From Photorhabdus luminescens subsp. luminescens (GTDB taxonomy: Bacteria; Pseudomonadota; Gammaproteobacteria; Enterobacterales; Enterobacteriaceae): a DNA stretch of 64,000 nucleotides. The translations under genes were made by a program, and so were the position numbers. Of this stretch, positions 18,404 to 28,524 are shown piece by piece. The stretch is taken from assembly GCF_001083805.1 (NCBI RefSeq), contig NZ_JXSK01000008.1:248001-312000 (forward strand), read 5' to 3'. Below the pieces are notes generated by a model. It searched no databases and had not been told where the DNA came from. It saw nothing but the letters and a program-made list of their open reading frames with translations. Position 1 is the first letter of the stretch. The number at the start of each line of letters is the position of its first letter.

Positions 18404-19747
18404 TTAGCGCTGAAATTCATAGATTGATCCTAAATTCAGAATCTGCGTGAGTTCGTCCAGAGCGGTATAAACTTCACGAAGTAATTGAGGATCAGCCAGA
18501 TCACTGGCACATAATTCGTCACGATAATGGCACTCTATCCACTGAGTCAGGCGTTCGTAAAGTTGCGTATTCAGCAATGTTGCAGGATTGACAGCACGAA
18601 ATTCAGCATCATTTAGTACCACCCTCAAGCGCAAACAGGCCGGGCCGCCGCCATTGCGCATACTTTCCCGCAGATCAAAAACTCGGACTTCATTAATCGG
18701 TGAAGAGGTTTGTGCAATCAGCGCCTGTAAATAGGTCCAAACAGCAGCGTTTTGACGGCACTCCTGAGGAACCACAATCATCATTTTTCCATCGGTTTTA
18801 CTCAGTAACTGACTATTAAAGAGATAAGAATCAACCGTATCTTTAATGCTGATCTGCTCAGCAGGCACCTCAATCGTGACAAAATCCTGTCCCAACATCG
18901 CCATTTTCTGTTTAATTTCAGTCAGAGCTTGTGACTGATTAAGATAAGCATACTGATGGTGAAAAAGGACATTTCGGTTGCTGACCGCAATCACATCGTT
19001 ATGAAAAACACCACTGTCAATGGCAATCGGGTTTTGCTGGACAAAAACAGTTTGTGCCGGATTAAGCTGATGCAACCGCGCAATCGCTTCACTGGCCTCC
19101 AATGTTTGCCGCGCAGGATAACGTTTAGGCGCCGGGCCGCCGCGAAACGCGCTACGGCCGTAGACAAACACCTGTACGCCGGGCTTATCATAATCACCGC
19201 TAAGGCGATTATGGTTTGCCGCCCCTTCATCACCAAAATCTTCATGTTGTGGAAGAACCTGATGATGGACAAAATAGTTTTGATCAGCAAAAGTGGCTTG
19301 TAACGCGGCAGCCGTAGTTTCTACTTCCAGCGAACGGTGCAATTTGTTATTTAAATTTGCTACCGTGAAATGAACTCGCTGATCAGCGCTATCCGCCGAA
19401 GGCGACACGGTTGCCGCATTTGCTGTCCACATGGATGAAGCCGAACTCAGTTTTGATAATAACACTGGAGAATATTTGGCTGCTTTATGCAGTATCTGCT
19501 CATCACTGCCGACAAAACCTAAATTACGTAAGGCAGGGATATTAGGGCGTTGTTGCGGAGGAAGCACTCCCTGAATAAACCCCGCATCAGCCAGCGCTTT
19601 CATTTTCATCACACCTTGCAGCGCAGCTTTACGCGGGTTAGATACGCTGTCCTTATTATTAATGGAAGCCTTATTACCCACTGAAAGCCCCGCGTAATGA
19701 TGGGTCAAACCGACCAACCCATCAAAATTCGCTTCAAAACCAGCCAT
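18404..19747 (-). CDS. astB: N-succinylarginine dihydrolase
   Basis: A 447-residue guanidino-modifying enzyme that converts N2-succinylarginine to N2-succinylornithine plus CO2 and two ammonia. Family blocks are [59 protein letters not shown] (acidic catalytic residue), [14 protein letters not shown] (catalytic His) and [16 protein letters not shown] (nucleophilic Cys). All expected catalytic residues are present. Confidence 0.96.
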   Translation of the reverse strand: MAGFEANFDGLVGLTHHYAGLSVGNKASINNKDSVSNPRKAALQGVMKMKALADAGFIQGVLPPQQRPNIPALRNLGFVGSDEQILHKAAKYSPVLLSKLSSASSMWTANAATVSPSADSADQRVHFTVANLNNKLHRSLEVETTAAALQATFADQNYFVHHQVLPQHEDFGDEGAANHNRLSGDYDKPGVQVFVYGRSAFRGGPAPKRYPARQTLEASEAIARLHQLNPAQTVFVQQNPIAIDSGVFHNDVIAVSNRNVLFHHQYAYLNQSQALTEIKQKMAMLGQDFVTIEVPAEQISIKDTVDSYLFNSQLLSKTDGKMMIVVPQECRQNAAVWTYLQALIAQTSSPINEVRVFDLRESMRNGGGPACLRLRVVLNDAEFRAVNPATLLNTQLYERLTQWIECHYRDELCASDLADPQLLREVYTALDELTQILNLGSIYEFQR

Positions 19748-19796
19748 AAATCCCTCTGAAAAAATTGTATAAATTGAAACCTATCCCGCTAAACGG

Positions 19797-21272
19797 TTAA
19801 TCAGGGAAGCAGATTCCCGGCGCAAGCGTTTCAGGTAAAGTGAGTTCGTCGGCAACCAAGGATGCCATAGGCCAGGCACAGTAATCGGCAGCATAATAAG
19901 CACTAGGCCGGTGGTTTCCTGACGCGCCAACACCGCCAAAAGGCGCTTTACTGGAAGCCCCGGTTAACGGCTTATTCCAGTTCACAATGCCCGCTCTGGC
20001 ATCTTCCAACAGGCGTTGGAACAGGGCCGCATCCGGTGAAATTAAACCGGTAGCCAATCCGAAGCGGGTGTTATTGGCGATCGCCAGCGCTTCATCAAAT
20101 GTGTCATAACGCATCAGCATGAGCAGAGGCCCGAAATACTCTTCATCAGGAACATCAGCGACTTGGCTAACATCAATAATCCCCGGCGTCAGTAATGTTG
20201 ATTGCGGATCGCGTTGCTCCAGCGAAACTAAAGAGATGCCGCCAAGTTTTTGTAGCCGATCTTGAGCTTCTAATAGATTCTGCACAGCCTGTAGAGAAAT
20301 GACTCCGCCAATGAACGGTTGAGGTTGGGCATCCCAATGGGATGGTACGATCCGCTTTGTCACCGCCGCCAGACGCTTAATCACCGCATCGCCATGTGAG
20401 CCATTTTTTACCAACAATCTGCGGGCACAGGTGCAACGTTGACCGGAGGAGATAAATGCTGACTGCACAATGGTGTAAACAGCGGCATCAATATCGTCGC
20501 AAGCATCAACGATCAATGCATTGTTTCCCCCCATTTCAAGCGCCAGCATCTTCTCTGGTTGACCGCCAAGCACACGGTGAAAGTGAAAGCCAGTATTGGC
20601 GCTCCCCGTAAACAGCACGCCATCAATCTGCTTATCCTCCAGCAATGCTGTCCCGGTACTACGCGCACCCTGAACCAGATTGAGCACACCTGCGGGCAAA
20701 CCCGCTTTTTCCCACAGTTTCACCGTTTCTTCCGCGGTCATCGGAGTCAATTCACTCGGTTTAAACACCAGCGTATTACCCGCAATGAGCGCAGGAATAA
20801 TATGACCATTAGGTAAATGCCCAGGAAAGTTGTACGGACCAAAAACCGCCATCACACCATGAGGACGGTGACGCAGTAAGGCACGGCCATCAGGCATAAC
20901 CGTTTCTGACTCACCGGTACGCTGTTCCCACGCTTCGATAGAAATAGCCGCTTTACCTATCATGGATTGTATTTCAGTCCGAGTTTCCCATAACGGTTTA
21001 CTGGTTTCCTGACTAATAACACGAGCGAGCGCTTCTTTCTCCTCATTCAATAAAGCCGCAAACGTCTGAACGACCTTAATCCGTTCACTGGTGGGCAAAT
21101 GCGACCAGGCATAAAACGCCTCGCGGGCAGCATGACAAGCGGCTCTGACTTGCGAAGCATCGGCACTGTTAGCCTGCCACAGAATCTGTTGATCTATCGG
21201 GGAAAATTTAGTTATTGACTCACCCTGCCCCTCAATCCATTTTCCCCCAATGTAATGTGCTTTATAATTCAT
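19797..21272 (-). CDS. astD: Succinylglutamate semialdehyde dehydrogenase
   Basis: A 491-residue NAD-dependent aldehyde dehydrogenase oxidising N-succinylglutamate semialdehyde to N-succinylglutamate. Visible motifs: [35 protein letters not shown] (cofactor loop), [11 protein letters not shown] (general-base Glu) and [14 protein letters not shown] (nucleophilic Cys, about residue 283). It starts 2 bases after the astA stop codon, so translation is probably coupled. Confidence 0.96.
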   Translation of the reverse strand: MNYKAHYIGGKWIEGQGESITKFSPIDQQILWQANSADASQVRAACHAAREAFYAWSHLPTSERIKVVQTFAALLNEEKEALARVISQETSKPLWETRTEIQSMIGKAAISIEAWEQRTGESETVMPDGRALLRHRPHGVMAVFGPYNFPGHLPNGHIIPALIAGNTLVFKPSELTPMTAEETVKLWEKAGLPAGVLNLVQGARSTGTALLEDKQIDGVLFTGSANTGFHFHRVLGGQPEKMLALEMGGNNALIVDACDDIDAAVYTIVQSAFISSGQRCTCARRLLVKNGSHGDAVIKRLAAVTKRIVPSHWDAQPQPFIGGVISLQAVQNLLEAQDRLQKLGGISLVSLEQRDPQSTLLTPGIIDVSQVADVPDEEYFGPLLMLMRYDTFDEALAIANNTRFGLATGLISPDAALFQRLLEDARAGIVNWNKPLTGASSKAPFGGVGASGNHRPSAYYAADYCAWPMASLVADELTLPETLAPGICFPD

Positions 21273-21274
21273 GT

Positions 21275-22306
21275 TTAATTTTCCTTTGGAAAGAGACTAA
21301 CGAGTCGCACCTGCTCCCCATCACTGACTTGAAGTGCCTCCATCTCAGCGGTTGTTAAAAGAAGTTCATTACTGTCACCCTTCACATTCAATAACAGCGC
21401 CCGAAATTCACTAAACTGCTGATTGGCAACGATGCAAGCAACACCATCATCTCTGGTCACAGATTCGGCTTTACTGACAGAAACGAGACGGCTCTCTTTT
21501 ACTGCGCGTATCCGGTCAATCTCAGCCTGTAATAAAGCGCCGCCATCAAAAATATCGATATGGCCTTGATAGGTAAGACCTTCTTTTTCAAGAATTGCTC
21601 GCGCCGGTACTGTTTTCTCATGAACCTGCCCAATCACCTTCTGTGCCTCAGCCGATAATAAGGATATATAAATAGGGTGAAGAGGCATGAGCTCCGCAAT
21701 AAAGGTTTTCGATCCAATACCGGTTAAATAATCTGCCTGGGAAAAAGGAATGCCAAAAAAATGTTGTCCCAATGAATTCCAAAAAGGGGAATTTCCTTGC
21801 TCATCTGCAACCCCCCGCATTTCAGCGAATATAATTTTAGAAAAAATATCCCTAAATGCGGCGATAAAAAGAAAACGGGCTTTGGAGAGAAATGTCCCAT
21901 TTTTTCCTTTCTGATATTCTGGATCGAGGAACAAGGTACACAATTCACTGTTACCGGTCTGATCTTGTTCCAAAGTTAACGCTTCAATCGATTTATAAAT
22001 TCCCAATTCACGTGATGAACGAACGGTTTTTTGCACCCGAAAGTTATAAAACGGCTCCTCCAGCCCAACCGCCACTTCGATGGCGCTGACACCCGCCACA
22101 CGATTCACGCTAGTATCTTCCAGCACAAACAAGAATCCCTGCTGAGCTCTGGTCAGTTTTCCATCAAAAGTATCAACGCTACGCGCAATACGTGAACGTA
22201 ATTGCGCCAGGTTATTGGGAAAAGATGTCAAACCTATACCAGCGCGTTCAGATAAAGCCTGAACCCCATTTAAGTCACTATGCTGGACAGCTCGGAAAAG
22301 CATCAT
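21275..22306 (-). CDS. astA: Arginine N-succinyltransferase
   Basis: A 343-residue GNAT-fold enzyme that succinylates the alpha-amino group of arginine from succinyl-CoA, the committing step of the AST pathway. Characteristic blocks include [88 protein letters not shown] and [19 protein letters not shown]. It lies 21 bases after astC. Confidence 0.96.
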   Translation of the reverse strand: MMLFRAVQHSDLNGVQALSERAGIGLTSFPNNLAQLRSRIARSVDTFDGKLTRAQQGFLFVLEDTSVNRVAGVSAIEVAVGLEEPFYNFRVQKTVRSSRELGIYKSIEALTLEQDQTGNSELCTLFLDPEYQKGKNGTFLSKARFLFIAAFRDIFSKIIFAEMRGVADEQGNSPFWNSLGQHFFGIPFSQADYLTGIGSKTFIAELMPLHPIYISLLSAEAQKVIGQVHEKTVPARAILEKEGLTYQGHIDIFDGGALLQAEIDRIRAVKESRLVSVSKAESVTRDDGVACIVANQQFSEFRALLLNVKGDSNELLLTTAEMEALQVSDGEQVRLVSLFPKEN

Positions 22307-22327
22307 AACGTCACCTTCAATTTACTA

Positions 22328-23536
22328 TTAACTTACAAACCGCATAATGGCGCTTTCAAGACGAACCAGACCTTCATCGATATCAGAAAAGTCGATATTT
22401 AATGCCGGCGCAAAGCGCAACACATCTGGACCCGCGATCAAGGCAATTAATCCTTCCTCTGCTGCCAAGTTAGTTAATTGTTTCGCCTTACCCTGCCAAG
22501 CCTTATCTAATTCAGCGCCTAAAAGCAGCCCTTTACCCCGCAAGCAACTGAATATTTGGTAACGCTGATTCAGTTTCGATAATTTATCCATAAAGTAATC
22601 ATGACGTTGTAAAACGCCAGTGAGCAGTTCCGCCTGATTAACAATGGAAACCACCCTATCGGCAACTGCCGCCGCCAGAGGATTACCGCCAAACGTAGTG
22701 CCGTGCGTTCCAGGTTGAAAAACCGCGGCAATATGTTGTTTTGTTAACATAGCGCCGATAGGAAAACCGCCGCCGAGACCTTTAGCGCTGGTAAGAATAT
22801 CAGGCTCAACACCATATTCCTGATAAGCATAAAGGTATCCTGTACGGCCTACCCCAGTTTGAATTTCATCAAAAATAAGCAATGCCTGAAAACGATCGCA
22901 TAAAGTGCGTAATTCCTGTAAGAACGCAGGATCTGCGGGAATAACACCGCCCTCGCCGATAATAGGTTCGACAATAACCGCACAGGTATTTTCAGAAATA
23001 TGTTCTCTGATCGCAGATAAATTGTTATAAGGAAGATGCGTAATTTCTTGCGGAAGAGGAGCATAATCTTGTGAATATTTTGGTTGCCCTCCTACTGTAA
23101 CGGTAAATAATGTTCTACCATGAAAAGAATCTTTAAATGAAATAATCTCGCTCTTATTTTTTCCATATTTATCAGCGGCATATTTTCTGGCTAGCTTTAA
23201 TGCTGCTTCGTTAGCTTCCGCCCCTGAATTACAGAAAAACGCTTTATCAGCAAAAGTATTTTCCACCAGTTTTTTTGCTAATTTTAGGACAGATTCATTA
23301 GTGTAACCATTACCTATATGCCATAGTTTCTCAATCTGAGAAATTAACTCATCCTTTAATTCAGGATGTGCATGGCCCAATGAATTAACAGCAATTCCAC
23401 CGGCAAAATCGATATATTCCTTGCCTTCCTGATCCCATACTTTCGAGCCTTTGGCCCGAACAGGTATGAACTTAGCCGGAGAGAAACAAGGCACCATATA
23501 GTGATCAAACCAACTTCTCTGGACATTTTCTAACAT
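22328..23536 (-). CDS. astC: Succinylornithine/acetylornithine aminotransferase
   Basis: A 402-residue class III PLP aminotransferase, first gene of astCADBE. It transaminates N-succinylornithine with 2-oxoglutarate and usually also accepts acetylornithine. Motifs: [69 protein letters not shown] and the PLP lysine in [15 protein letters not shown] (about residue 250). In E. coli the operon answers to NtrC/sigma54, ArgR and RpoS; I did not find a convincing sigma54 -24/-12 pair upstream here. Placement at the head of the ast operon rules in favour of astC over argD. Confidence 0.94.
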   Translation of the reverse strand: MLENVQRSWFDHYMVPCFSPAKFIPVRAKGSKVWDQEGKEYIDFAGGIAVNSLGHAHPELKDELISQIEKLWHIGNGYTNESVLKLAKKLVENTFADKAFFCNSGAEANEAALKLARKYAADKYGKNKSEIISFKDSFHGRTLFTVTVGGQPKYSQDYAPLPQEITHLPYNNLSAIREHISENTCAVIVEPIIGEGGVIPADPAFLQELRTLCDRFQALLIFDEIQTGVGRTGYLYAYQEYGVEPDILTSAKGLGGGFPIGAMLTKQHIAAVFQPGTHGTTFGGNPLAAAVADRVVSIVNQAELLTGVLQRHDYFMDKLSKLNQRYQIFSCLRGKGLLLGAELDKAWQGKAKQLTNLAAEEGLIALIAGPDVLRFAPALNIDFSDIDEGLVRLESAIMRFVS

Positions 23537-23769
23537 AGATCATTTCCCCTTAAAATAGAGATTACATGGACGAGAGAAAGTAATATGCCCCGCATCATTT
23601 CTTGTCTCACACTTATAAAACTTATTAATGTATTCCGAGAGAAAGGCTTACCAAACTGAAACCTAAAAAGCCTTAAAAATAATAGAATTACAGGATCTAT
23701 TTAATATTATTCTTATTAATCCCATGACTATTACCTAAAAATAGTTGCACAGCCACTAGACAGATACTG

Positions 23770-23979
23770 TTGTCCACACTTAACAAAGTCAACACAAGTT
23801 ATACACAAAAAAAACACTTTTTGATCTCGTTCAAAGTTCCAAAAAGTATTTTTATGCACAATTTATGCACTTTACATGAATAAAAAGCGAATAAAAAGTG
23901 AATAAATTAAATCTACTACCTATAGATGAAACGAATAAATAAATAATTATTCATTAATAACGTTAGAAATTTATCCACT
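23770..23979 (+). promoter_or_regulatory. Cluster of DnaA-box-like nonamers upstream of astC
   Basis: Five same-strand matches to TTATNCACA within 210 bp: TTGTCCACA (23770), TTATACACA (23799, perfect), TTATGCACA (23852, perfect), TTATGCACT (23863) and TTATCCACT (23971). The others have one mismatch each. This could be a DnaA-binding or titration region. AT-richness raises the chance background. Confidence 0.4.
23878..23908 (+). repeat. 11-bp tandem direct repeat
   Basis: GAATAAAAAGC, GAATAAAAAGT and GAATAAATTAA follow head to tail with an 11-bp period, about one helical turn, inside the DnaA-box-like cluster. Confidence 0.6.
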
Positions 23980-24646
23980 TAAATGTAAAATAAAATTTGA
24001 CGGAATTTAATTTTCAAGAACCAAAGAAAATCGATAACCAAAACAACAAAATAAGTGAAAAATCTAACGACAACTTAATATAAAATTAACTACCCAGTTA
24101 AGGAAATTGGCTATATCTACATACCCTTAAATTTCAGACAACAATATCCCTGTCTATTGCGATTAGAGAAATAGGTAAAGTCTTTTCAAATGAAAACTAT
24201 TCAATAGCGATTATCACTTTCCTCAATCTTACTTTTACATAGGAAAAAACAGATAACCAAATTCATACCGAATAATCACACCATCGCTAAATAATTAATT
24301 ATCTCTTAATATATTAGCATTAAAAAACATCTCCATCACAACCGATTACCAACTCCCTATTCAAAATCTTAAACTCACTACTTTATGGCTGAAATAATAG
24401 AAATCATCTTTACCATCAATTTATCATTCAAAATAATAAATTTAATTTTTCCCTATTTTTCAAATAATTTTATTTACTAAACTTTATTATTAAAATCAGA
24501 ACCATTATCTACATTTATTATTTATGAACACTAAATAACATTATATTACATTCTCTTTCTATTAGTACCAAATAAAACCATTAGAAACCAGAAAATACTT
24601 TTAAACATAAACCAAACAAGTTAGCGGTAATTATAAAAATTTAATT

Positions 24647-24675
24647 TTGACAACCGCTGAAAAACAAGCTATATA
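24647..24675 (+). promoter_or_regulatory. Sigma70-like promoter
   Basis: TTGACA (24647-24652), a 17-base spacer and TATATA (24670-24675) form a near-consensus promoter. The next gene starts about 390 bases downstream, so it would give a long leader or an unannotated small RNA. Confidence 0.5.
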
Positions 24676-24902
24676 TTCTAAACAATAGATATGATATTAA
24701 TTCAAAATGCGATTTATTATTTACAAAATTATCCAACATGGCAACTTATAAAAAAATATAAGATTAAGTGAAAGAATAATTTATTAGGCGTTATCTTACG
24801 ATAACAAAATAATATCGTTAACATAAATAGAAAAAAATCAACGTAAACTAAAGCTAATGTGATCACCTATTAAAAACATTGGATTATCTAATAGACCAAG
24901 AT

Positions 24903-24961
24903 ATACCACGGGCTGGTATGGAAAGATATTCACAGACGCGGAGAACATGTATCCCTTGTTC
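24903..24961. promoter_or_regulatory. Two operator-like inverted repeats before the dehydrogenase gene
   Basis: ATACCA-N5-TGGTAT (24903-24919) and GAACA-N9-TGTTC (24943-24961) lie 105-160 bases upstream of the dehydrogenase start, in a locally less AT-rich patch. They may bind a regulator. Confidence 0.3.
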
Positions 24962-25064
24962 TATACCGCAGAATAAAAAAACTATTTGCCGTCAATCCCA
25001 AGCTCATACTCCCGACGTTTAAGGATTGTATGAACTTAGTTTGTATCATTTACAGGAGTAAAAT

Positions 25065-25805
25065 ATGACTTTAGATTTTAACGATAAGGTGGCAATTGTT
25101 ACCGGCGGCGCAATGGGTATTGGTGCTGCAATATGCCGCAGACTAGCGGCAAACGGCGCAAAAGTTGTCGTGGCCGATATCAACGGCAACGCAGCTCAAG
25201 CCCTTGCCAATGACCTTGATAATGCTATCGCCATTCAGCTCGACGTCACCCAAGCATCCGCGGTGGAGCGCTTAGTAGCTCAAACGGTAGAGACCTTTGG
25301 GGCACTCCACCTGGCAGTCAACAACGCCGGGATAGCCGGCTTGCGCCACCAAACCGTGGATTATCCGTTAGATGATTGGCATCAGGTCATCAACATCAAC
25401 ATGCATAGTGTGCTGTACTCAATGAAGTACGAGATCCCCGCGATGTTGGCTTCCGGCGGTGGCGCGATTGTTAACATGGGCTCGGTCGTAAGTCATGTTG
25501 GCCTCACCAACTCGATTGCATACGTAGCAACCAAACACGCATTGCTAGGCATGACAAAAACTGCCGCGCTGGAGTATGCAAAACACGGGGTCCGAATTAA
25601 CGCCGTCGGACCCGGCTGCATCGACACACCATTGATGTCTAGGATCGACACCGATGCAGTCCAAAAAATGATCAAACATCATCCTATCAAACGTCTCGGA
25701 ACACCAGATGAAGTCGCAGCACTAGTTTGCTTCCTATTATCTCAGGATGCGTCTTTCATTACCGGTAGCTATCACCTCGTTGATGGTGGATATAGCGCAC
25801 GTTGA
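25065..25805 (+). CDS. Short-chain dehydrogenase/reductase (SDR)
   Basis: A 246-residue classical SDR. NAD(P)-binding motif [11 protein letters not shown] lies at about residues 14-24, an acidic residue follows in VVVADINGN (favouring NAD), then NNAGIAG, the catalytic Ser in MGSVVSHVG, and YVATK as the Tyr-x3-Lys pair (about residue 153). The C-terminal VDGGYSAR is typical. GGAG lies upstream of the ATG. It is monocistronic between two long intergenic regions. The substrate is unknown; family members oxidise or reduce alcohols, sugars and 3-oxoacyl groups. Confidence 0.92.
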   Translation: MTLDFNDKVAIVTGGAMGIGAAICRRLAANGAKVVVADINGNAAQALANDLDNAIAIQLDVTQASAVERLVAQTVETFGALHLAVNNAGIAGLRHQTVDYPLDDWHQVININMHSVLYSMKYEIPAMLASGGGAIVNMGSVVSHVGLTNSIAYVATKHALLGMTKTAALEYAKHGVRINAVGPGCIDTPLMSRIDTDAVQKMIKHHPIKRLGTPDEVAALVCFLLSQDASFITGSYHLVDGGYSAR

Positions 25806-26404
25806 TCCGCCTGTATCTTAAAACTGGGCAAAGCAGACAGTGACCTCCTTTAGCCGCAATAAGCCTGACGAGGAGATTATTATCGCTTTGTCCGTATCAG
25901 CTTTTTAGATCGAAATAAATAAAATCTCGAAATAGTCGATCACTTGAAGGGAACTGAGTCCGGTTTTTGCGATCTGATTTATCACCAGCCAAATATACTT
26001 GGATTAATATCCTGATGCTTTTGAGGTGTTATATTTCCTCCACATCGGGTGAAAATTGACGGCGGTTTTTATTCATTCCCTATATTGATAAGGATTAATT
26101 CGCCATTTTGTGTGATATTTGTCACGTTTTTTTATGTTCGTATGATAAATATCGTGATCTTGTGGTCATAACATTGAGAGAGCGAAATTCTCTGTTATTT
26201 GTCTCCACTCCATCCTACTCAGTTGGACGCGGTCTATTGTTCTCGCTAACGCCACGTATTAAATGATGGCGATTTTACGCTGTCATTTTTTTACTGCGGA
26301 ACAGGCCGGCGCTATTTAAAAGAGCCGCATGTAATGACTCGCTTGATAGCCTCTGGCGTTATCCCCGTTTCAGGATAATGGTTCAATTATGTAGGATTTC
26401 AAAT
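25806..26404. other. Intergenic region upstream of vgrG
   Basis: About 600 bases with no gene seen. It contains the CRP-like site listed separately and probably the promoter of the type VI cargo operon. Confidence 0.5.
26109..26128 (+). promoter_or_regulatory. CRP-like binding site upstream of vgrG
   Basis: TGTGA-TATTTG-TCACG at 26111-26126 matches nine of ten core bases of the CRP palindrome TGTGA-N6-TCACA. It lies about 280 bases before the vgrG start. Confidence 0.4.
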
Positions 26405-28522
26405 ATGGATGGATTAGTTTTCACCTGCCGAATTGGCGTACTATCCCAGACAACTTTTCAGGTATCGCAATTTACCTTGCAGGAAGAGTTATCACAGCTT
26501 TATAGCCTGACGTTAAAGGTGGTGAGCTCACGTGACGATATTCCCCTGAATGAACAACTGGGTCGCCGCGCATCCTTGACTATTACTCGTAATGGCGTGG
26601 CCGAGCGTACCATTAATGGTTTGATCGCCGGTGCTGAACAGGGTAATACCGACGGCCGTCGCACTTTTTATATTTTCACTATCCGCCCCGAAATGTGGCT
26701 GATGACGCTGAATCAGGATAGCCGTATTTTCCATTGGCAGTCCGTACCCGAAATCTTAACCAAATTGCTGAAAGAGCACCATATTCTCTTTGTCCGCGAT
26801 ACGCTCTATAAACACTATACCGAACGGGAATACACCACGCAAAAACGCGAATCGGCCTATGATTTTTGGTGCCGACTGGCGGCGGAAGAAGGCATGGTCT
26901 TCTGGTTTGAGGAAAAACAGATGTTGTTCTGTGATTGCCATCTGGGCATGCAGGCGGATATCCAGCTCACTTACAATACTCACCCTGAAACCGACGAGAC
27001 CGATACCACGGCGTACCAGTGGAGTTATGGCGAATACCTGTGCCCGAATGGCACGGTTCAGAAAGACCATAACTTTCTGAACCCCAAATATTCGCTCGAG
27101 CATCAGAAGCAAGCCGACGACGATAGCGGGTACAATTCGGTGTTTGAAAGTTACGGGCGTTTCCAGCGGGATGCGGAAGGAAAATCTTTCACCCAACTGC
27201 GGCTGGAGCAGTTACAAAACTACAGCAAAGTCGGTACCGCCAAAACCCACTGCATCCGGCTTCGGCCGGGCAAAATTTTTACCCTGCAATCCCATCCCAT
27301 AGCAACCATGAACGCCCGCTGGCAGGTGATCTCGGTCACGCATTATGGGTGGCAACCTGTCGCGTCAGACGACGGGGGCGAAGGGACAACCCTGACAAAC
27401 GAGGTCGCCTTTATTCCCGGTCATCAGGACTGGCGGCCGCCTTATCGCTACAAACCTCTGGCGGACGGTGATGAAGTCGCCACGGTGGTCGGAGTGGGAA
27501 GCGAAGAGATTTATGTGAACGAACACGGCGCGATACGGATTCATTTCCACTGGAACCGTTACGATAAAGCGGATGACGGCGCTTCTTGCTGGGTACGGGT
27601 GGCACAGGGCTGGAACGGCAACGGTTTCGGTTTTATGGCGATCCCTCGCGTCGGACAGGAGGTGATAGTCAGCTATCTTAACGGAGATATCGACCGCCCG
27701 ATTGTGACCGGGTGCACCTATAACGGCCTCAACCGCCCGCCGCTTAATTTACCGCTGGAGAAAACCCGTACCACCTTTAAAACCCGGACTCACCGGGGAC
27801 AGGGATTTAATGAACTGCGCTTTGAGGATGATAAAGGAAGCGAGGAAGTGTTTATTCATGCTCAACGGGATATGAACATGCAGATTCTCTGGGATAAAAC
27901 CACGCAGATAGGCCATGACCAGAAAACAGAAGCGGCGCATAACCGCACGGCGATAATTAAAAACGATGATGATGAAGCCGTGCAGGGCTTCCAGACGCTT
28001 GAAGTCGGTCAAAATCAAACGGTGACCATTAAAGGTCAGCAAGCCGTTTCCGTTGGTAAAAGTCATCAACTGAACATCGCCGATAACCAGCAAATCACCG
28101 TGGGTAAACATATCACGGCGCACTCTGAAAGCGGGCAAATCATCATTGGGAACGCAGGCGGGCAGATAGTCATTGATCCAATGGGCAATATCTGTATCGA
28201 AGGGGTCAGCATCACGATGACCGACCATATCACCGGCAAGAAATCCGCCGGTGCGTTGTTTGATTACTCCGCCCGCTATACCTTGCTCAGCGAGCAAAGC
28301 GATAAGCCGTTGGTGGATGTCCCCTACACCATTACCACTGGCGATGGTCAGGTCATCCCGGGTAAAACTGACGCGCTGGGCAGAACGATGACGGTACAGA
28401 GTGCGGCAGAAGAAAATCTGCAACTGAGTTCACCAGAAAACCCACCTAAACCGAAGCAAACCTTATATCAGGTCAGTGATAACACACCGGTAGAGCATGT
28501 TATGGAATTTACGGAGGAATAA
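26405..28522 (+). CDS. vgrG: Type VI secretion spike protein VgrG
   Basis: I start at the ATG at 26405 (MDGLVFTCRIGVLSQ), which has AGGA eight bases upstream; the frame is open a further nine codons from 26378 without a ribosome site. The 705-residue product has the gp27-like N-terminal region, the gp5 OB-fold (IRIHFHWNRYDKADDGASCWVRVAQGWNG, GFGFMAIPRVGQEVIVSYLNGDIDRP), and the repetitive beta-helix needle (QNQTVTIKGQQAVSVGKSHQ). The last ~75 residues (SARYTLLSEQSDKPLVDVPY...) form an added transthyretin-like domain likely to dock the effector. It ends 2 bases before that gene. No T6SS core genes are in the window, so this is an orphan cargo island. Confidence 0.95.
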   Translation: MDGLVFTCRIGVLSQTTFQVSQFTLQEELSQLYSLTLKVVSSRDDIPLNEQLGRRASLTITRNGVAERTINGLIAGAEQGNTDGRRTFYIFTIRPEMWLMTLNQDSRIFHWQSVPEILTKLLKEHHILFVRDTLYKHYTEREYTTQKRESAYDFWCRLAAEEGMVFWFEEKQMLFCDCHLGMQADIQLTYNTHPETDETDTTAYQWSYGEYLCPNGTVQKDHNFLNPKYSLEHQKQADDDSGYNSVFESYGRFQRDAEGKSFTQLRLEQLQNYSKVGTAKTHCIRLRPGKIFTLQSHPIATMNARWQVISVTHYGWQPVASDDGGEGTTLTNEVAFIPGHQDWRPPYRYKPLADGDEVATVVGVGSEEIYVNEHGAIRIHFHWNRYDKADDGASCWVRVAQGWNGNGFGFMAIPRVGQEVIVSYLNGDIDRPIVTGCTYNGLNRPPLNLPLEKTRTTFKTRTHRGQGFNELRFEDDKGSEEVFIHAQRDMNMQILWDKTTQIGHDQKTEAAHNRTAIIKNDDDEAVQGFQTLEVGQNQTVTIKGQQAVSVGKSHQLNIADNQQITVGKHITAHSESGQIIIGNAGGQIVIDPMGNICIEGVSITMTDHITGKKSAGALFDYSARYTLLSEQSDKPLVDVPYTITTGDGQVIPGKTDALGRTMTVQSAAEENLQLSSPENPPKPKQTLYQVSDNTPVEHVMEFTEE

Positions 28523-28524
28523 GT

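Larger units (their letters stand above)
23537..25064. other. 1.5-kb AT-rich intergenic region
   Basis: No credible gene on either strand. It separates divergent astC and the dehydrogenase gene. Contents I can point to: a cluster of DnaA-box-like nonamers, an 11-bp tandem repeat, one good sigma70-like promoter and two small inverted repeats, all listed separately. Confidence 0.6.

Noticed and set aside
23537-23700. Sigma54 promoter for astC as in E. coli
   Set aside because: No GG-N10-GC pair with acceptable spacing and context was found on the minus strand upstream of astC.
27749-28423. 224-codon frame antisense to vgrG
   Set aside because: It lies over the regular beta-helix repeats of VgrG and has no features of its own.
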